Source of the DNA: a virus | IMG/VR virus record: IMGVR_UViG_3300048834_000087 | Coordinates: 1-42,932 of that record | Length of the DNA: 42,932 nucleotides | Strand: one strand, 5' to 3' | In this document: piece by piece, positions 13,939-22,745 of the stretch | Numbering within the stretch: position 1 is the first letter of the stretch | Layout: every line of letters begins with the position of its first letter | Made by a program: the position numbers and the translations under genes | The notes under the pieces: generated by a model | What the model was told of the DNA's origin: nothing | Seen by the model: only the letters and a program-made list of their open reading frames with translations | Databases searched by the model: none

Positions 13939-15887
13939 TTGCGGCCCTTAGCGCGGCGCACGGTTCGCCCTAGTCGAGCGTTCACTTCAGTGCCATCAAT
14001 GTAAACATGAAGCTCCATGGTCCCATCATCACCACCCGGCCGGCCACCGCCACCCAAAAACGCCAACGGGTTGAAATCATCAGGTGCGCTACGCGTCAAC
14101 GGCTGCACCCTGACACGGCCCCGGCCATCAGACGTATTAAGTTCAGGACCAGCCTCGCCAGTGATCCAGCTACCAACACCAGACACCGTGCCACCAGCAG
14201 CCAACATAGGTATTGGATTGTTAGGCAAGTTGATATTTGGCGCACCGGGAACAGGTATCGTGTTTGGTATCGCCACGTTCAACAGCTTGATGATGGCATT
14301 GGCAAACTGTTTAGCCATGTCCTTCACAAAACCAAGGCCACTACCAAACGCGCCCTTCAGGCCACGAACCAACCCCTCCCACAAACCAGCGCCAACACGT
14401 ACCAACGTGCCACCAGTTTTCTTCAGCAACCCAACCACTAACGCCATCGCGCCACGTACAGCTGGGAACAATGCAGCTAGACCACGGCGGGCCATACCAA
14501 TAGCGCCACCAACCAGCCGGCCAAACCCGCTGAATATACGCCCGACAAATCCAAGCACAGCACCCAACTTACCCAACCCGCTAACAGCCTTCAGGAGTGG
14601 GCCACTGAAAACAAAACCAAGGACAAACCCAATCTTTTCGATGTGACCACGGAACGGTGCGGCAAACGTGCCGATGCTGCCAAGCACACGCATCAACAGT
14701 TTGAAGACAGGCCAGACAACTTTCCACGCTGAAACAATACTGCCGATAATCCCAACAGCTAGCCCTTTGAACAGTGGCACAATGATGTTGGTAATGAACG
14801 GCATGGCAGGCTTCAGGCCATCAAGAATACTTTTACCAAACGCCATGATGTGCGGAATGAAACCACGCACCGTGTTAGCACCAGACTGAAGCAGCTTCCA
14901 CACCTTCGGCATAGCGCCACGAATCTTTAGCCACACCGATAGGGTCTTGGATTGCCAACCAAACATACGGCCAATGGCAGTGGTAAGCGCTGACATGGGA
15001 CTAGCGCCCTTGCCCATGCTGGTACTCATTATGACACCAAACTTGGTAACCCAGTCAACAGCGCCCTTGACGCTAGGAGCTAGCTTCCCACCAAACCATT
15101 CAGCTACGTTACCAATGACAACCTTAGCCCGGTCCATTGAACCGCGTAGTGTTTTGCCATACGCATCAGCAGCGCCCTTAGTCTGCACGCGTAGTTCTTT
15201 CAGAATGATTTTTTGTGCAGCCATAGTGCGGCCGCTTTCCACCAAAGTCTTGATGGTTTTTTTCTGGCCCGCGTCAAACTGCACACCAACCTTAGACAGT
15301 GCAGACACGCCCTTGATTGGATCATTCAACGCCTTACCAACCAGAATGGCGCTACCAGATAAGTCCTTTTTGAATCGAACGCTGAAGTCACCAACCACGC
15401 TGTTAGCCTGATTGAAAATGTCATTGTTTTTACCAACAGCGTTACGCACTTTGGTAAACGTCAATAGCAATGTTTGAGCACTAGCAATAGCTTCATCATC
15501 AGCGCCAGTGCGCATTGATTGAATATCAGCCATTGTTTGCAGCTGGCGGCCAGTTATCCAAGCAGCGGCACCAGTAGATTTCAACGCGGCAGCTTGATCT
15601 GCCATTACAACTTCAGCCTCGGCAAAGTTACTGATAGACGTTTTCAGTCCAACACCTAAACCAACTACCAGTGCAACAGCACCAATCTTGGCAGCGGTAC
15701 TGAACGCACGAAAACCGGCGGCCGCTGCACGTGACCGCCGGTTAGCTGCATCCATTTGTCTACCAGCGCGTTCAGTCTTGTCACCAATATCAGATACGTG
15801 ACGCGATACACCTTTGGCATCAGTAACAAACCGGCGGGCTTCGGCTAAACGGATCTTGATTTCAACCAAGTCATCATCAGCCATCAT
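13935..15887 (-). CDS. Tape measure protein
   Basis: The 650-residue protein has the N-terminal basic/coiled-coil part (ETERAGRQMDAANRRS region), a hydrophobic segment (IGAVALVVGLGVGL) and the tail-lysosome-like repeat region (SAILVGKALNDPIKGVSALSK) common in tape measures, then further hydrophobic helices around residues 370-480 and Gly-rich C-terminal part. It sets tail length; at about 0.15 nm per residue the tail would be near 100 nm (inference). It follows the frameshifting chaperone and starts in GGCGGTGAC-ATGATG. Confidence 0.9.
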   Translation of the reverse strand: MMADDDLVEIKIRLAEARRFVTDAKGVSRHVSDIGDKTERAGRQMDAANRRSRAAAAGFRAFSTAAKIGAVALVVGLGVGLKTSISNFAEAEVVMADQAAALKSTGAAAWITGRQLQTMADIQSMRTGADDEAIASAQTLLLTFTKVRNAVGKNNDIFNQANSVVGDFSVRFKKDLSGSAILVGKALNDPIKGVSALSKVGVQFDAGQKKTIKTLVESGRTMAAQKIILKELRVQTKGAADAYGKTLRGSMDRAKVVIGNVAEWFGGKLAPSVKGAVDWVTKFGVIMSTSMGKGASPMSALTTAIGRMFGWQSKTLSVWLKIRGAMPKVWKLLQSGANTVRGFIPHIMAFGKSILDGLKPAMPFITNIIVPLFKGLAVGIIGSIVSAWKVVWPVFKLLMRVLGSIGTFAAPFRGHIEKIGFVLGFVFSGPLLKAVSGLGKLGAVLGFVGRIFSGFGRLVGGAIGMARRGLAALFPAVRGAMALVVGLLKKTGGTLVRVGAGLWEGLVRGLKGAFGSGLGFVKDMAKQFANAIIKLLNVAIPNTIPVPGAPNINLPNNPIPMLAAGGTVSGVGSWITGEAGPELNTSDGRGRVRVQPLTRSAPDDFNPLAFLGGGGRPGGDDGTMELHVYIDGTEVNARLGRTVRRAKGRK

Positions 15888-15899
15888 GTCACCGCCTCT

Positions 15900-16687
15900 C
15901 TACAGTCTGCCCCAAACCGCGCGGCCAATCATGGCTGCTAGGGATTTGTCACGCATGTGCAACTCTTGGCTAGCTTTATGAACTATGGCCCGCCAAATCT
16001 GCAAGTCATCAGGTGATGCCTCAAGAATCCGCCAACCATCAACGCCAACTACATATGCTTGCGCGGCTAACGCTACCGCTTCGCCGCGTTGGATTCCCCC
16101 AGAAAATCGTCATTGATAGATTTACGGGCTTCACCCATCCATTCCATCAACTCGTTGTGATGAAGCGTAACGCTCCATTCACGCTTTGATCCTACTGGCG
16201 CAAGCACAGCCATTACAGCAGCTGTGGTGTTATCAACATTGTCACCAAAGTGTGCGGCTAGTTCCATGAACTTGCATGGATAATCCAAGCCAATCACTTC
16301 AGATAGCGGCCTAACACACAGCCCCAAATCTTCCAAGTATTCACCACGGCCACCCGGGCTAACCACAAAAATCTCACGGCATGCCGCGCCGATAGTTGCA
16401 GCGTGACCGAGCAGTTCTTTCCTGCGGTCCTTAGAATCACCAACACGGCTACCAATCTCTTTGATGGTATCCCATTCAACCACTGAATAGCACGCCACAA
16501 CCTTGCCCTCGTAGCCGGGCAGTTCTAGCCACAGGTCAGCCTTTGGTTTAGAAACCACTTCACGTGCTGAACGCAACACGCTCAATAGTTCCGCGCTACC
16601 ATCATCAGCTGGCAATCTTTCATGGCCAACATTACCCAACGCTACAGGCTTTCGTGCAACGTCCTTGTCTTCAACTACATCAGTCAT
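15900..16687 (-). CDS. Frameshift product of the tail assembly chaperone (G-T type)
   Basis: A -1 shift near 16095 would fuse the chaperone to a frame that stays open to a stop at 15900-15902. That frame lacks a start codon, encodes about 65 residues (AYVVGVDGWRILEASPDDLQ and so on) and fills the space between the chaperone and tape measure genes. The -1 frame has a stop at 16110-16112 and the zero frame stops at 16073-16075, so the shift must fall within about 34 bases, exactly where GGGGGAA lies. Long phages of this type need both products for tail assembly. Confidence 0.75.
16073..16687 (-). CDS. Tail assembly chaperone, zero-frame product
   Basis: The 204-residue protein sits between tail tube and tape measure, the invariant place of the assembly chaperone. 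It is acidic and helical at the C-terminus (LMEWMGEARKSINDDFLGES) and begins MTDVVEDKDVARK after GGAGTACCCGTAAT. No sequence family is recognised with confidence; the call rests on position and the frameshift signal at its end. Confidence 0.75.
   Translation of the reverse strand: MTDVVEDKDVARKPVALGNVGHERLPADDGSAELLSVLRSAREVVSKPKADLWLELPGYEGKVVACYSVVEWDTIKEIGSRVGDSKDRRKELLGHAATIGAACREIFVVSPGGRGEYLEDLGLCVRPLSEVIGLDYPCKFMELAAHFGDNVDNTTAAVMAVLAPVGSKREWSVTLHHNELMEWMGEARKSINDDFLGESNAAKR
16094..16100 (-). other. Candidate -1 ribosomal slippery site
   Basis: The minus strand reads GGGGGAA here, in codons CTG GGG GAA in the zero frame. It lies inside the 34-base window left by the stops of the two frames. 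The P-site pairing after slippage is perfect on the G-run; the A-site pairing is imperfect, so efficiency cannot be judged. Confidence 0.65.
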
Positions 16688-16730
16688 ATTACGGGTACTC
16701 CATTCAGTGATTGGTGGGATATATCAACTG

Positions 16731-17150
16731 CTAGATAGCAGCAACAACAGTGACCTCAACAGCGATGGTTGACGCGTCACTGCCATCAGCATCAGCCTTC
16801 GGTGATACCAACTTTTTCAGTGTTCCAGTGTACGTGCGCGGCCGGCCATACGCCACGTTGTCACGGTCCAATGCTTGACGCACTGCCACAACTTTGCCCT
16901 TACCGGTTCGCGCATCCAAGAATGGCTCAAGGTCAGCGTGAAACAATAAGTCATATGGCGCTGTCAAAGTCAGGTTGTCATAAGTGGACTTGCCACCCAG
17001 TGACACCTCGGCTTCACCAGCAGCTGGCGTGACCTTTGCCTCTTCGCTGTCCTTATCGCCACCATCGGCCTCTTTCCAAGCGCCACAGTTACGCCCATCA
17101 ACTGTCATAGTCCAACGCCACTGTGATTCTTTAGCGAGCATCTTTTCCAT
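16731..17150 (-). CDS. Tail tube protein
   Basis: The 139-residue protein follows the sheath gene, as tube proteins do. It has a beta-rich build with SLGGKSTYDNLTLTAPYDLLF and an RTYTGTLKKLVSP strand like other tube proteins of contractile tails. GAAAGGACAC precedes its ATG. Confidence 0.8.
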   Translation of the reverse strand: MEKMLAKESQWRWTMTVDGRNCGAWKEADGGDKDSEEAKVTPAAGEAEVSLGGKSTYDNLTLTAPYDLLFHADLEPFLDARTGKGKVVAVRQALDRDNVAYGRPRTYTGTLKKLVSPKADADGSDASTIAVEVTVVAAI

Positions 17151-17171
17151 TTCCGTGTCCTTTCGTTATTG

Positions 17172-17188
17172 CGTGGCGTTAGGCCACG
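17172..17188 (-). promoter_or_regulatory. Short hairpin at the sheath stop codon
   Basis: CGTGGC-GTTAG-GCCACG, a perfect 6-bp stem enclosing the last bases of the sheath gene, without a T-run. It may protect or attenuate the sheath transcript before the tube gene. Confidence 0.4.
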
Positions 17189-18672
17189 GATTGATTGACA
17201 GGCACTTTGACCAGTTCAATGATGCACTGCTCCGCAGCTTCACTGAACCTGACTGCTAGCGTTGCCAACAGTTTACGCTCGGCAGCAGTCTCTGCTGTGT
17301 TCGCTGAAATGTCCACTGCAAACGCTTCATCTGGCGTGTTGCCATACAGCGCGTTGCGTGACCGTTCAGCTTCCAACATTGCCTCTAGTTCACCACGGAA
17401 ACTGCTAGCTAGCAGCCCACGCCCGTCAATGCCTTTGAAGACGTACCGCTCACCGATTTCATCGGCCAACACTGCAATCAGCATACGCTCGCGGACGTTG
17501 CCAAAGTTCAACCACCAAGGATCACCGGTTGGGTCTACCAGTGTGCGGATGCCATACCCACGTGGCGCACCGTAAACCATGCGTGCGATATTCACGCCAG
17601 CATCGTTCAGTGTTTCAAGTTGGGCATCTGTCCACTCGGTACCGTCAGTGTCTTGACCATTCTTCAGGCTGATGGCGTAACGTGACTGACCGTTTTCACC
17701 GGCACTGTTCTCGTTGGGTGCTAGCCCCTTGCCATCGTTACGGGCAATGATTCCCATTTCAATACCTGACCATGGAATATCACGGGTAGTGCCGGGCAAT
17801 AGTCCCGGGATTACAGCCCATGGCCCAACCATCTTGCCGCGCCTATCGTGGAATGTTTCAGCCAAGTCACCAATGCCCCGCAGCGCGGCAGCCGATGCCG
17901 TTAGCGTGGCAACTGTGCCAGTGTCTGCAACGTCCAGAATAGCTACCCGCTCAAAATCGCGGGCATGCTCCAACAGTTGCGTGTGCGCGGCTGTGGTAAC
18001 TATGCCCGGTGCGGCAACCTGTCCCGGGCCTAGCGCCCTAGTAAACAGGTTCAACGCTGCTAGCCGTGTGGCATCGGTTGCGTTGGCGTGGTCATCATCA
18101 CCACTGGCAAGGCTATAGCTGCCATCGCGTGGATCTTCAGCTGATGCACCTAGCGTTAGCACAATCCAGTCACTGGCATATGAAGCTGCCCAACTGATTG
18201 CCGCGTCACGGTCAGCCAATGATGGGCTGGTCACTAGCGTGCCAAGGTCATCATGGGTAACCGTCAAGGTGAACGAACCAGCGTCATAGTCAACAACCAC
18301 GTTCAGCTTGTCACCCCAACTGCCCGGGCTGGATGCTGTAGCTACCAACGCCACATCACCGGGTGCGCTTGAACCAGACTGGTCAAGCAGGTTAGCTGTT
18401 GATGAAACCGGCGTGGGTCCAACTACACGCCCAACATATGCAACCGTTCCGCCTTCGGCAAAGTATGCTTGCAGCGTGTCATATAGCAGCGTCCCATATG
18501 AAACACGTGACCCAAAATATGTCTTGAAATCTGTCATGTTGCGCAGCTTTACCGCACGGGTGTAGCTGCCTTTTTCCGCGAATCCAACAAAGAACCCCTG
18601 ACCAGTATCGGTAACAGGTGTTCGTGGTGGTGCGGTCTCCCTGTCCTGTATGAATACGCCGCCAAGGGTCAT
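17179..18672 (-). CDS. Tail sheath protein (contractile tail)
   Basis: The 497-residue protein matches the phage tail sheath family (PF04984/PF17482): GVFIQDRETAPPR at the start, GQGFFVGFAEKG, then a YGTLLYDTLQAYFAEGG motif near residue 65, NVARMVYGAPRGYGIRTL-like segment in the C-terminal half, and FGNVRERMLIAVLADEI. It forms the outer contractile tube and proves a myovirus morphology. A TGATG overlap couples it to the small gene upstream. The insertion domain (about 100-260) is variable, as usual. Confidence 0.93.
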   Translation of the reverse strand: MTLGGVFIQDRETAPPRTPVTDTGQGFFVGFAEKGSYTRAVKLRNMTDFKTYFGSRVSYGTLLYDTLQAYFAEGGTVAYVGRVVGPTPVSSTANLLDQSGSSAPGDVALVATASSPGSWGDKLNVVVDYDAGSFTLTVTHDDLGTLVTSPSLADRDAAISWAASYASDWIVLTLGASAEDPRDGSYSLASGDDDHANATDATRLAALNLFTRALGPGQVAAPGIVTTAAHTQLLEHARDFERVAILDVADTGTVATLTASAAALRGIGDLAETFHDRRGKMVGPWAVIPGLLPGTTRDIPWSGIEMGIIARNDGKGLAPNENSAGENGQSRYAISLKNGQDTDGTEWTDAQLETLNDAGVNIARMVYGAPRGYGIRTLVDPTGDPWWLNFGNVRERMLIAVLADEIGERYVFKGIDGRGLLASSFRGELEAMLEAERSRNALYGNTPDEAFAVDISANTAETAAERKLLATLAVRFSEAAEQCIIELVKVPVNQSVA

Positions 18673-18917
18673 CAGTTATTCCTCCCAGTTTGCGCCTTTG
18701 CCGGCGTTGTCTTTTTTGCAGTCTTCGGTTTGCTTACCCCATCCACCTTCGGTGCCGGGAACTTCACCAACACGCCATCAGCAATCATCCGCGCGGCGCT
18801 TGGTTTCAATACTTCCATACCTGTCAGTGTGACAGTTGAACCGGCTGACACTGGCCTGCCATCATCCAACGTATCTGGGTGCCCACCAACAAAACGGTAG
18901 TTGCCTGTTGTCATCAT
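18672..18917 (-). CDS. Small unknown tail-region protein
   Basis: An 81-residue protein with an N-terminal beta-like half (YRFVGGHPDTLDDGRPVSAG) and a Lys/Ala/Pro-rich tail (KPKTAKKTTPAKAQTGRNN). Position between terminator and sheath. Function unknown; GGAGGA precedes ATGATG in an overlap with the previous gene. Confidence 0.65.
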   Translation of the reverse strand: MMTTGNYRFVGGHPDTLDDGRPVSAGSTVTLTGMEVLKPSAARMIADGVLVKFPAPKVDGVSKPKTAKKTTPAKAQTGRNN

Positions 18918-19579
18918 TCCTCCATCGTTGTGATGTTGATAGTTACGCCGTCAGCGGACACCGTGGGGTCCACATCTGGAATATCGTCAGGGTCAGCCAA
19001 CGGGTCAATGACGGTTGGCAACACAACCGGACCCTTGAATCTAGTGGTCAGCACGTCGTCAACATCAACAGTAAATGTTAGACGGCCGGCAACCTGACTA
19101 CGGGAATCATCAAATGGAAGTTCGTCATAGGTTTCATCAACCCAGTCAACACCATCAGCGTTCAAGCTACCCAGTTTCGGTTGCTGCCCCATGATGGCCC
19201 TGACACACGCGCCATACGCTTTAGCGGCAGCGTCAGTAGTGTCATGGTCATACGCGCTAGCAATCACACCAATGGCAACAGCGAACCTGCATTGGTGGAC
19301 ACCATCAGCGTCACGAACAGGCCGTGATGCTAGCCCCGGGCAAATCACCACAATGGCTGGCAGTATGTCCTCGGTCATCCGGTTGAACGTAGCAGCTTCA
19401 CAAAACGTAACATCACGATTGAACCCACCAGCTGGCACACTGTCTGGGTCATCTTCAGCCATCTGCCGTTCCAGTTCAGATAAGTACCATGGCAACCATG
19501 CCTCTAACTGCGCAGACACCGCGCGCTCAACCATGTCAAACGAAACAATCCTGCCGTATACATCTGGTGTGTATGGCAT
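18914..19579 (-). CDS. Tail terminator-like protein
   Basis: The 221-residue protein lies after the gpG-like gene and before the sheath, the usual place of the tail terminator that caps the tube and sheath. The N-terminal helix (DMVERAVSAQLEAWLPWYLSE) and central strand ILPAIVVICPGLASRP fit that role, but no family is certain. GGAGGTTTATAGGCA precedes its start. Confidence 0.6.
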   Translation of the reverse strand: MPYTPDVYGRIVSFDMVERAVSAQLEAWLPWYLSELERQMAEDDPDSVPAGGFNRDVTFCEAATFNRMTEDILPAIVVICPGLASRPVRDADGVHQCRFAVAIGVIASAYDHDTTDAAAKAYGACVRAIMGQQPKLGSLNADGVDWVDETYDELPFDDSRSQVAGRLTFTVDVDDVLTTRFKGPVVLPTVIDPLADPDDIPDVDPTVSADGVTINITTMEE

Positions 19580-19582
19580 TGC

Positions 19583-20074
19583 CTATAAACCTCCGCTTGC
19601 GGTGTAAACATCACCGGTAACAATCCACCGCTGAATACGTTTTGCAATAGTCTTTCGTTGACCTTCAGTTAGTTCCAATGGTTTACGCATCGGGACACCT
19701 TCACCAAGTTGGTGGAATCGTGCATACGGCACTGTGGTACCAAACCCCATGGACTGGTCAGTGACAACACGCACCGCATCACCACCGCCTTTAGTCAACG
19801 AATCACGTAACGCCAAGGTGGCATGCAATATACGTGGGTCAAGACCAGCCAACCTTTTATATTCCTTTGTGGTTGACGCTAATGGTTTCCAACCACCGCT
19901 ACCGGTTGCGCCCTGACTGTTGAACTGGCGCACTTCAGCACGTTCCAAATACTCAATGATGTTGTGCCACAATGGTGAAGCATCACCAGCACGGTGTGCG
20001 AATCGTTCCAAGCGTCGAGACACCTGAACGTCACCATGAATAGACAACTGAAAAAATGCTGCGCCGCCTGCCAT
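19583..20074 (-). CDS. Virion morphogenesis protein, gpG/gpS-like tail completion
   Basis: The 163-residue protein matches the Mu gpG/P2 gpS family (PF05069): REFNSQGATGSGGWKPLASTTKEYK-type segment (WKPLASTTKEYKR here), then a GTTVPYARFHQLGEG motif and a closing RKPLELTEGQRKTIAKRI. It completes the head-tail joint. The start abuts the stop of the connector gene (TAGATG). Confidence 0.85.
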   Translation of the reverse strand: MAGGAAFFQLSIHGDVQVSRRLERFAHRAGDASPLWHNIIEYLERAEVRQFNSQGATGSGGWKPLASTTKEYKRLAGLDPRILHATLALRDSLTKGGGDAVRVVTDQSMGFGTTVPYARFHQLGEGVPMRKPLELTEGQRKTIAKRIQRWIVTGDVYTASGGL

Positions 20075-20536
20075 CTATAGTTCCGTTCCCCAACCAACTA
20101 GCCCACCCTCGTTGGATGGGAACACCGCGCGTGGTATCAACGTGCCTGACGCTTCACTGCCACCATCACCATCATGGTCAGCGCCCGGGTTGCGTGCAAT
20201 CTTTAGCAACCTTTCATACCGCGCCATCAAATGTTCATACGGTGATTGCCCTGTTCTGGTTGTGGTCTGCTCTGGCCAATACGTTAGTTCAATGTTGGCA
20301 CCAGCTAGCACAGCAATGCAACGCGCGGTGTATGCCTGTTGCTCATCACTAAGCGTGTCATACGCACCAAGCTCGCCATACACTTCAATAGCGGCATCAG
20401 CTATGTGTTCATCAACTTCATCACCGGTTGGTTTCGTGGTGTCATTGAAGGTTGGTGCTTGACCAGCGCCAGCTGTTTTTGCCCTGCGGTGAATCACGCG
20501 GGCTACATCTAAAACTGTTGGCAGTTCTGCCATCAT
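20075..20536 (-). CDS. Head-tail connector / adaptor protein
   Basis: The 153-residue helical protein occupies the gp36-like connector position of Mu-type heads, after capsid genes and before gpG. Its helices (DVARVIHRRAK, DAAIEVYGELGAYD, YEHLMARYERLLKIA) resemble gp6/gp36-like connectors. AGGAGG is only two bases from ATG 20536; the next ATG at 20533 is better spaced and may be the true start. Confidence 0.65.
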   Translation of the reverse strand: MMAELPTVLDVARVIHRRAKTAGAGQAPTFNDTTKPTGDEVDEHIADAAIEVYGELGAYDTLSDEQQAYTARCIAVLAGANIELTYWPEQTTTRTGQSPYEHLMARYERLLKIARNPGADHDGDGGSEASGTLIPRAVFPSNEGGLVGWGTEL

Positions 20537-20544
20537 GGCCTCCT

Positions 20545-20581
20545 ATAAAAATGGCCGGGCACGCAATACGCGCACCCGGCC
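20545..20581 (-). terminator. Intrinsic terminator between capsid and connector genes
   Basis: On the minus strand GGCCGGG/CCCGGCC (arms 20575-20581 and 20553-20559) with a 15-base loop is followed by ATTTTTAT. It fits a partial terminator that keeps capsid messages more abundant than the connector and tail genes. Confidence 0.75.
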
Positions 20582-20608
20582 CGGTGAACAGGTATCACAG
20601 ACAAACTG

Positions 20609-21103
20609 TTACGCTTCAGCGCTGCCGGTGCTGTCATCACTATCAGCGCCATCATCAGCGCCGTTAGTGTCATCTTCATTGTCTTCACTGCCATGCGTGG
20701 CAAAGTGCGCCAGAATGGCTGTCAATGGCTTTGTTACCGTGCTACGGGCCTTGCCCTGACCATGCGCCACGCTCTCTGCATCCATCAACAGTTGCGCGCG
20801 GACAGGATCATTCTCGGCTAGCTTCACAGTATCCGGCCCGTTGGGCTTATTCTTAGCAATCCAATCAGCCAACGCGCGGACACCTTCATCAAACGGTGCA
20901 ACATCAGCTACGGCCTGTGCCGCTGCATCTTCAGCAGCAACCACAGCTGGTTCCACCCACGCACCAAGACGTTGCCCACGCTTCAGGCAATCATCAGACA
21001 CGTTAGACAGGTCAAGCTGCTGACCACGGAAAACTGTTTTCTTGTGGTTCTCGTTCTTGGTGCGGTACGTGAAACCCGCATGCTTGATAACAACAATGCT
21101 CAT
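20609..21103 (-). CDS. Unknown head-region protein with acidic tail
   Basis: The 164-residue protein follows the major capsid gene. Residues 1-55 are beta-like (VVIKHAGFTYRTKNENHKK), the middle has a helical part, and the last 25 residues are almost all Asp/Glu/Ser/Gly. Function unknown; a head-completion or decoration role is suggested only by position. GAAAGGA precedes the ATG; flanked by hairpins on both sides. Confidence 0.6.
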   Translation of the reverse strand: MSIVVIKHAGFTYRTKNENHKKTVFRGQQLDLSNVSDDCLKRGQRLGAWVEPAVVAAEDAAAQAVADVAPFDEGVRALADWIAKNKPNGPDTVKLAENDPVRAQLLMDAESVAHGQGKARSTVTKPLTAILAHFATHGSEDNEDDTNGADDGADSDDSTGSAEA

Positions 21104-21120
21104 TGGTAGTTCCTTTCAAC

Positions 21121-21166
21121 CTAGCGGGCGGGGTAAGCGCGGCAACACCTACCCCGCCCATGCTAG
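21121..21166 (-). promoter_or_regulatory. Strong hairpin directly after the capsid gene
   Basis: A perfect 10-bp inverted repeat GGGCGGGGTA/TACCCCGCCC (21126-21135, 21150-21159), extended by CTAGC/GCTAG across a 2-base bulge. No T-run follows. It could stabilise the capsid mRNA 3' end or act as a weak terminator. A similar GGGCGGGG/CCCCGCCC hairpin occurs at 38329. Confidence 0.6.
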
Positions 21167-21179
21167 TTCAATCAGTGTT

Positions 21180-22088
21180 CTATGACGCTAGGCTTGTCAG
21201 CTTGAACACTGCATATGGGTTGGTCACGTATGGCACCAGAATGACACTGGACTTAACAAAGTCACGGTCATGGTCTTCATCGCGGTAGGTCTTGGTTGTC
21301 AATGGCTGCTCGATAGCAACCTCGCCAACCTGTCCCTTTGCCGCCATGTAGGCAGTGCCAGCTGCTACACGATTGCTGGACATAAACGTGGTGATGTTCA
21401 TGTCTGCCAGCATCTCGCGTAGGCCACTGGACCCATACAGGATTCGCATGCTTGCGGCCTGTGCTGGGTTCACTGCCAACGTGTCCAGTTCCACACCAAG
21501 TTCATCAACCTCGGCCATCATCTGCACCGTGGCAATGTCAGCAGCTGGGTACTCTTCAGCTGAAGATGCGGACGTGCCAGCGGTAACAATGGTGCCCCAG
21601 TTGTTATCACTTGAATAGGTTTGGCTGGTGGCAGCGATTGACGCATCTAGCGCACTGATTGCACGCTGGTTCATCTTTCGTACCAAGCCATTACCGAGCT
21701 TGATGATGCGGTTCCGTAGCCCTGTGCCGTTGTTACGCTTTCGCGCCTCGTCAGTCACGGGGAACTTTCCACCCCACTTCTCAACTACCGCAACACCCGG
21801 TGTTAGCTCTTCGGCCAGAATGTTGGGGTATGTCCCACCCGGCTCGATTCGCTGAACGTCACGTGTTGGGTATAGCTCGTTCGCTGTTTGCTGGTCATAC
21901 ACGATTGCACCAGCGTTACCTGCATCAGTTGAACTGAAGAACAGGTCAAGCAAAAACCGCTGCTGGCTCATGTCCATCAGGAATCGGTTGATGCGCTTTG
22001 GCTGATTCAGCATCATGTCTACTGATATTGTTTGTCCACTAATGCTGGGTGGTCCCAGCGGGTGTGTCACTGCATCAGATACTGCCAT
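21180..22088 (-). CDS. Major capsid protein
   Basis: The 302-residue protein is in the capsid slot after the protease/scaffold and decoration genes. It has an N-terminal arm (VSDAVTHPLGPPSISG), an E-loop-like segment, a helix with GLVRKMNQRAISALDASI (spine) and a C-terminal GEVAIEQPLTTKTYRDED strand, consistent with an HK97-fold capsid. GAAAGGACAC precedes the start, and hairpins follow the stop. Family by position and fold pattern. Confidence 0.85.
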   Translation of the reverse strand: MAVSDAVTHPLGPPSISGQTISVDMMLNQPKRINRFLMDMSQQRFLLDLFFSSTDAGNAGAIVYDQQTANELYPTRDVQRIEPGGTYPNILAEELTPGVAVVEKWGGKFPVTDEARKRNNGTGLRNRIIKLGNGLVRKMNQRAISALDASIAATSQTYSSDNNWGTIVTAGTSASSAEEYPAADIATVQMMAEVDELGVELDTLAVNPAQAASMRILYGSSGLREMLADMNITTFMSSNRVAAGTAYMAAKGQVGEVAIEQPLTTKTYRDEDHDRDFVKSSVILVPYVTNPYAVFKLTSLAS

Positions 22089-22121
22089 GTGTCAGTGTCC
22101 TTTCCGCCCCGCTAGGGGTTG

Positions 22122-22742
22122 CTAGTTAGGTGCTACAATGTTGCGGTTTTCCAGCGCTGTGATGATGGCATCAATGGCTGTTTTGTGTGTTGCAATCACT
22201 GCAAGCAGTGCGTTGAACTCGGCCTCTGTTGGATCTTGCCCACCAGTAATATCAGCCGGTGTTGCAGTTGGTGACGTTACGGCAGTTGCCTCGGCAGCTG
22301 CGCCACCGATACCACCACCAGCAGCGCCATACCACAACACCTCTAGGTCTTCACCTACTGATGCGCCAGTCAAACACAACCCGACAACAGCACCACCATT
22401 GGCAGTGATTGCACGCCCGGTTGCATCAGACTGAACAGCGTCACCAGCAGCAACAGTGCCACCAGCAGTGATAGGCAGAATCGTACCCGGTGCAATAATC
22501 AGTGGCACCTTTGCCTCGTCGGCAACGTCCCAGCTGACAACACCGTAACCAAGTTCACCAGCGCCACACACAGTGGCCACATAGTTAGAACCATCAACTG
22601 AATCAGTTAGCCCCGGGCCTGACTGACGATTTGATTTCACCTTAGCGATGCGCTTGCCTGTTAGCGCATCACCGGCATGGACAGACAACCGTGGCTGTCC
22701 GCTGTCTTCATAGTATGGAAGGCACTCATTGACCAATGCCAT
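22122..22742 (-). CDS. Head decoration protein (DUF2190-like)
   Basis: Residues 1-135 of 206 are a compact beta-barrel pattern with ITAGGTVAAGDAVQSDATGR and AVVGLCLTGASVGED, the signature of DUF2190/capsid-stabilising proteins. The tail (TEAEFNALLAVIATHKTAI) is a coiled-coil that could trimerise. Located directly before the capsid gene; GAAAGGA precedes it. Likely stabilises the capsid surface at three-fold sites. Confidence 0.72.
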   Translation of the reverse strand: MALVNECLPYYEDSGQPRLSVHAGDALTGKRIAKVKSNRQSGPGLTDSVDGSNYVATVCGAGELGYGVVSWDVADEAKVPLIIAPGTILPITAGGTVAAGDAVQSDATGRAITANGGAVVGLCLTGASVGEDLEVLWYGAAGGGIGGAAAEATAVTSPTATPADITGGQDPTEAEFNALLAVIATHKTAIDAIITALENRNIVAPN

Positions 22743-22745
22743 GTG

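Noticed and set aside
14017-14646. Two long plus-strand frames of 144 and 209 residues
   Set aside because: Both are antisense to the tape measure gene and overlap each other; neither has a ribosome site.
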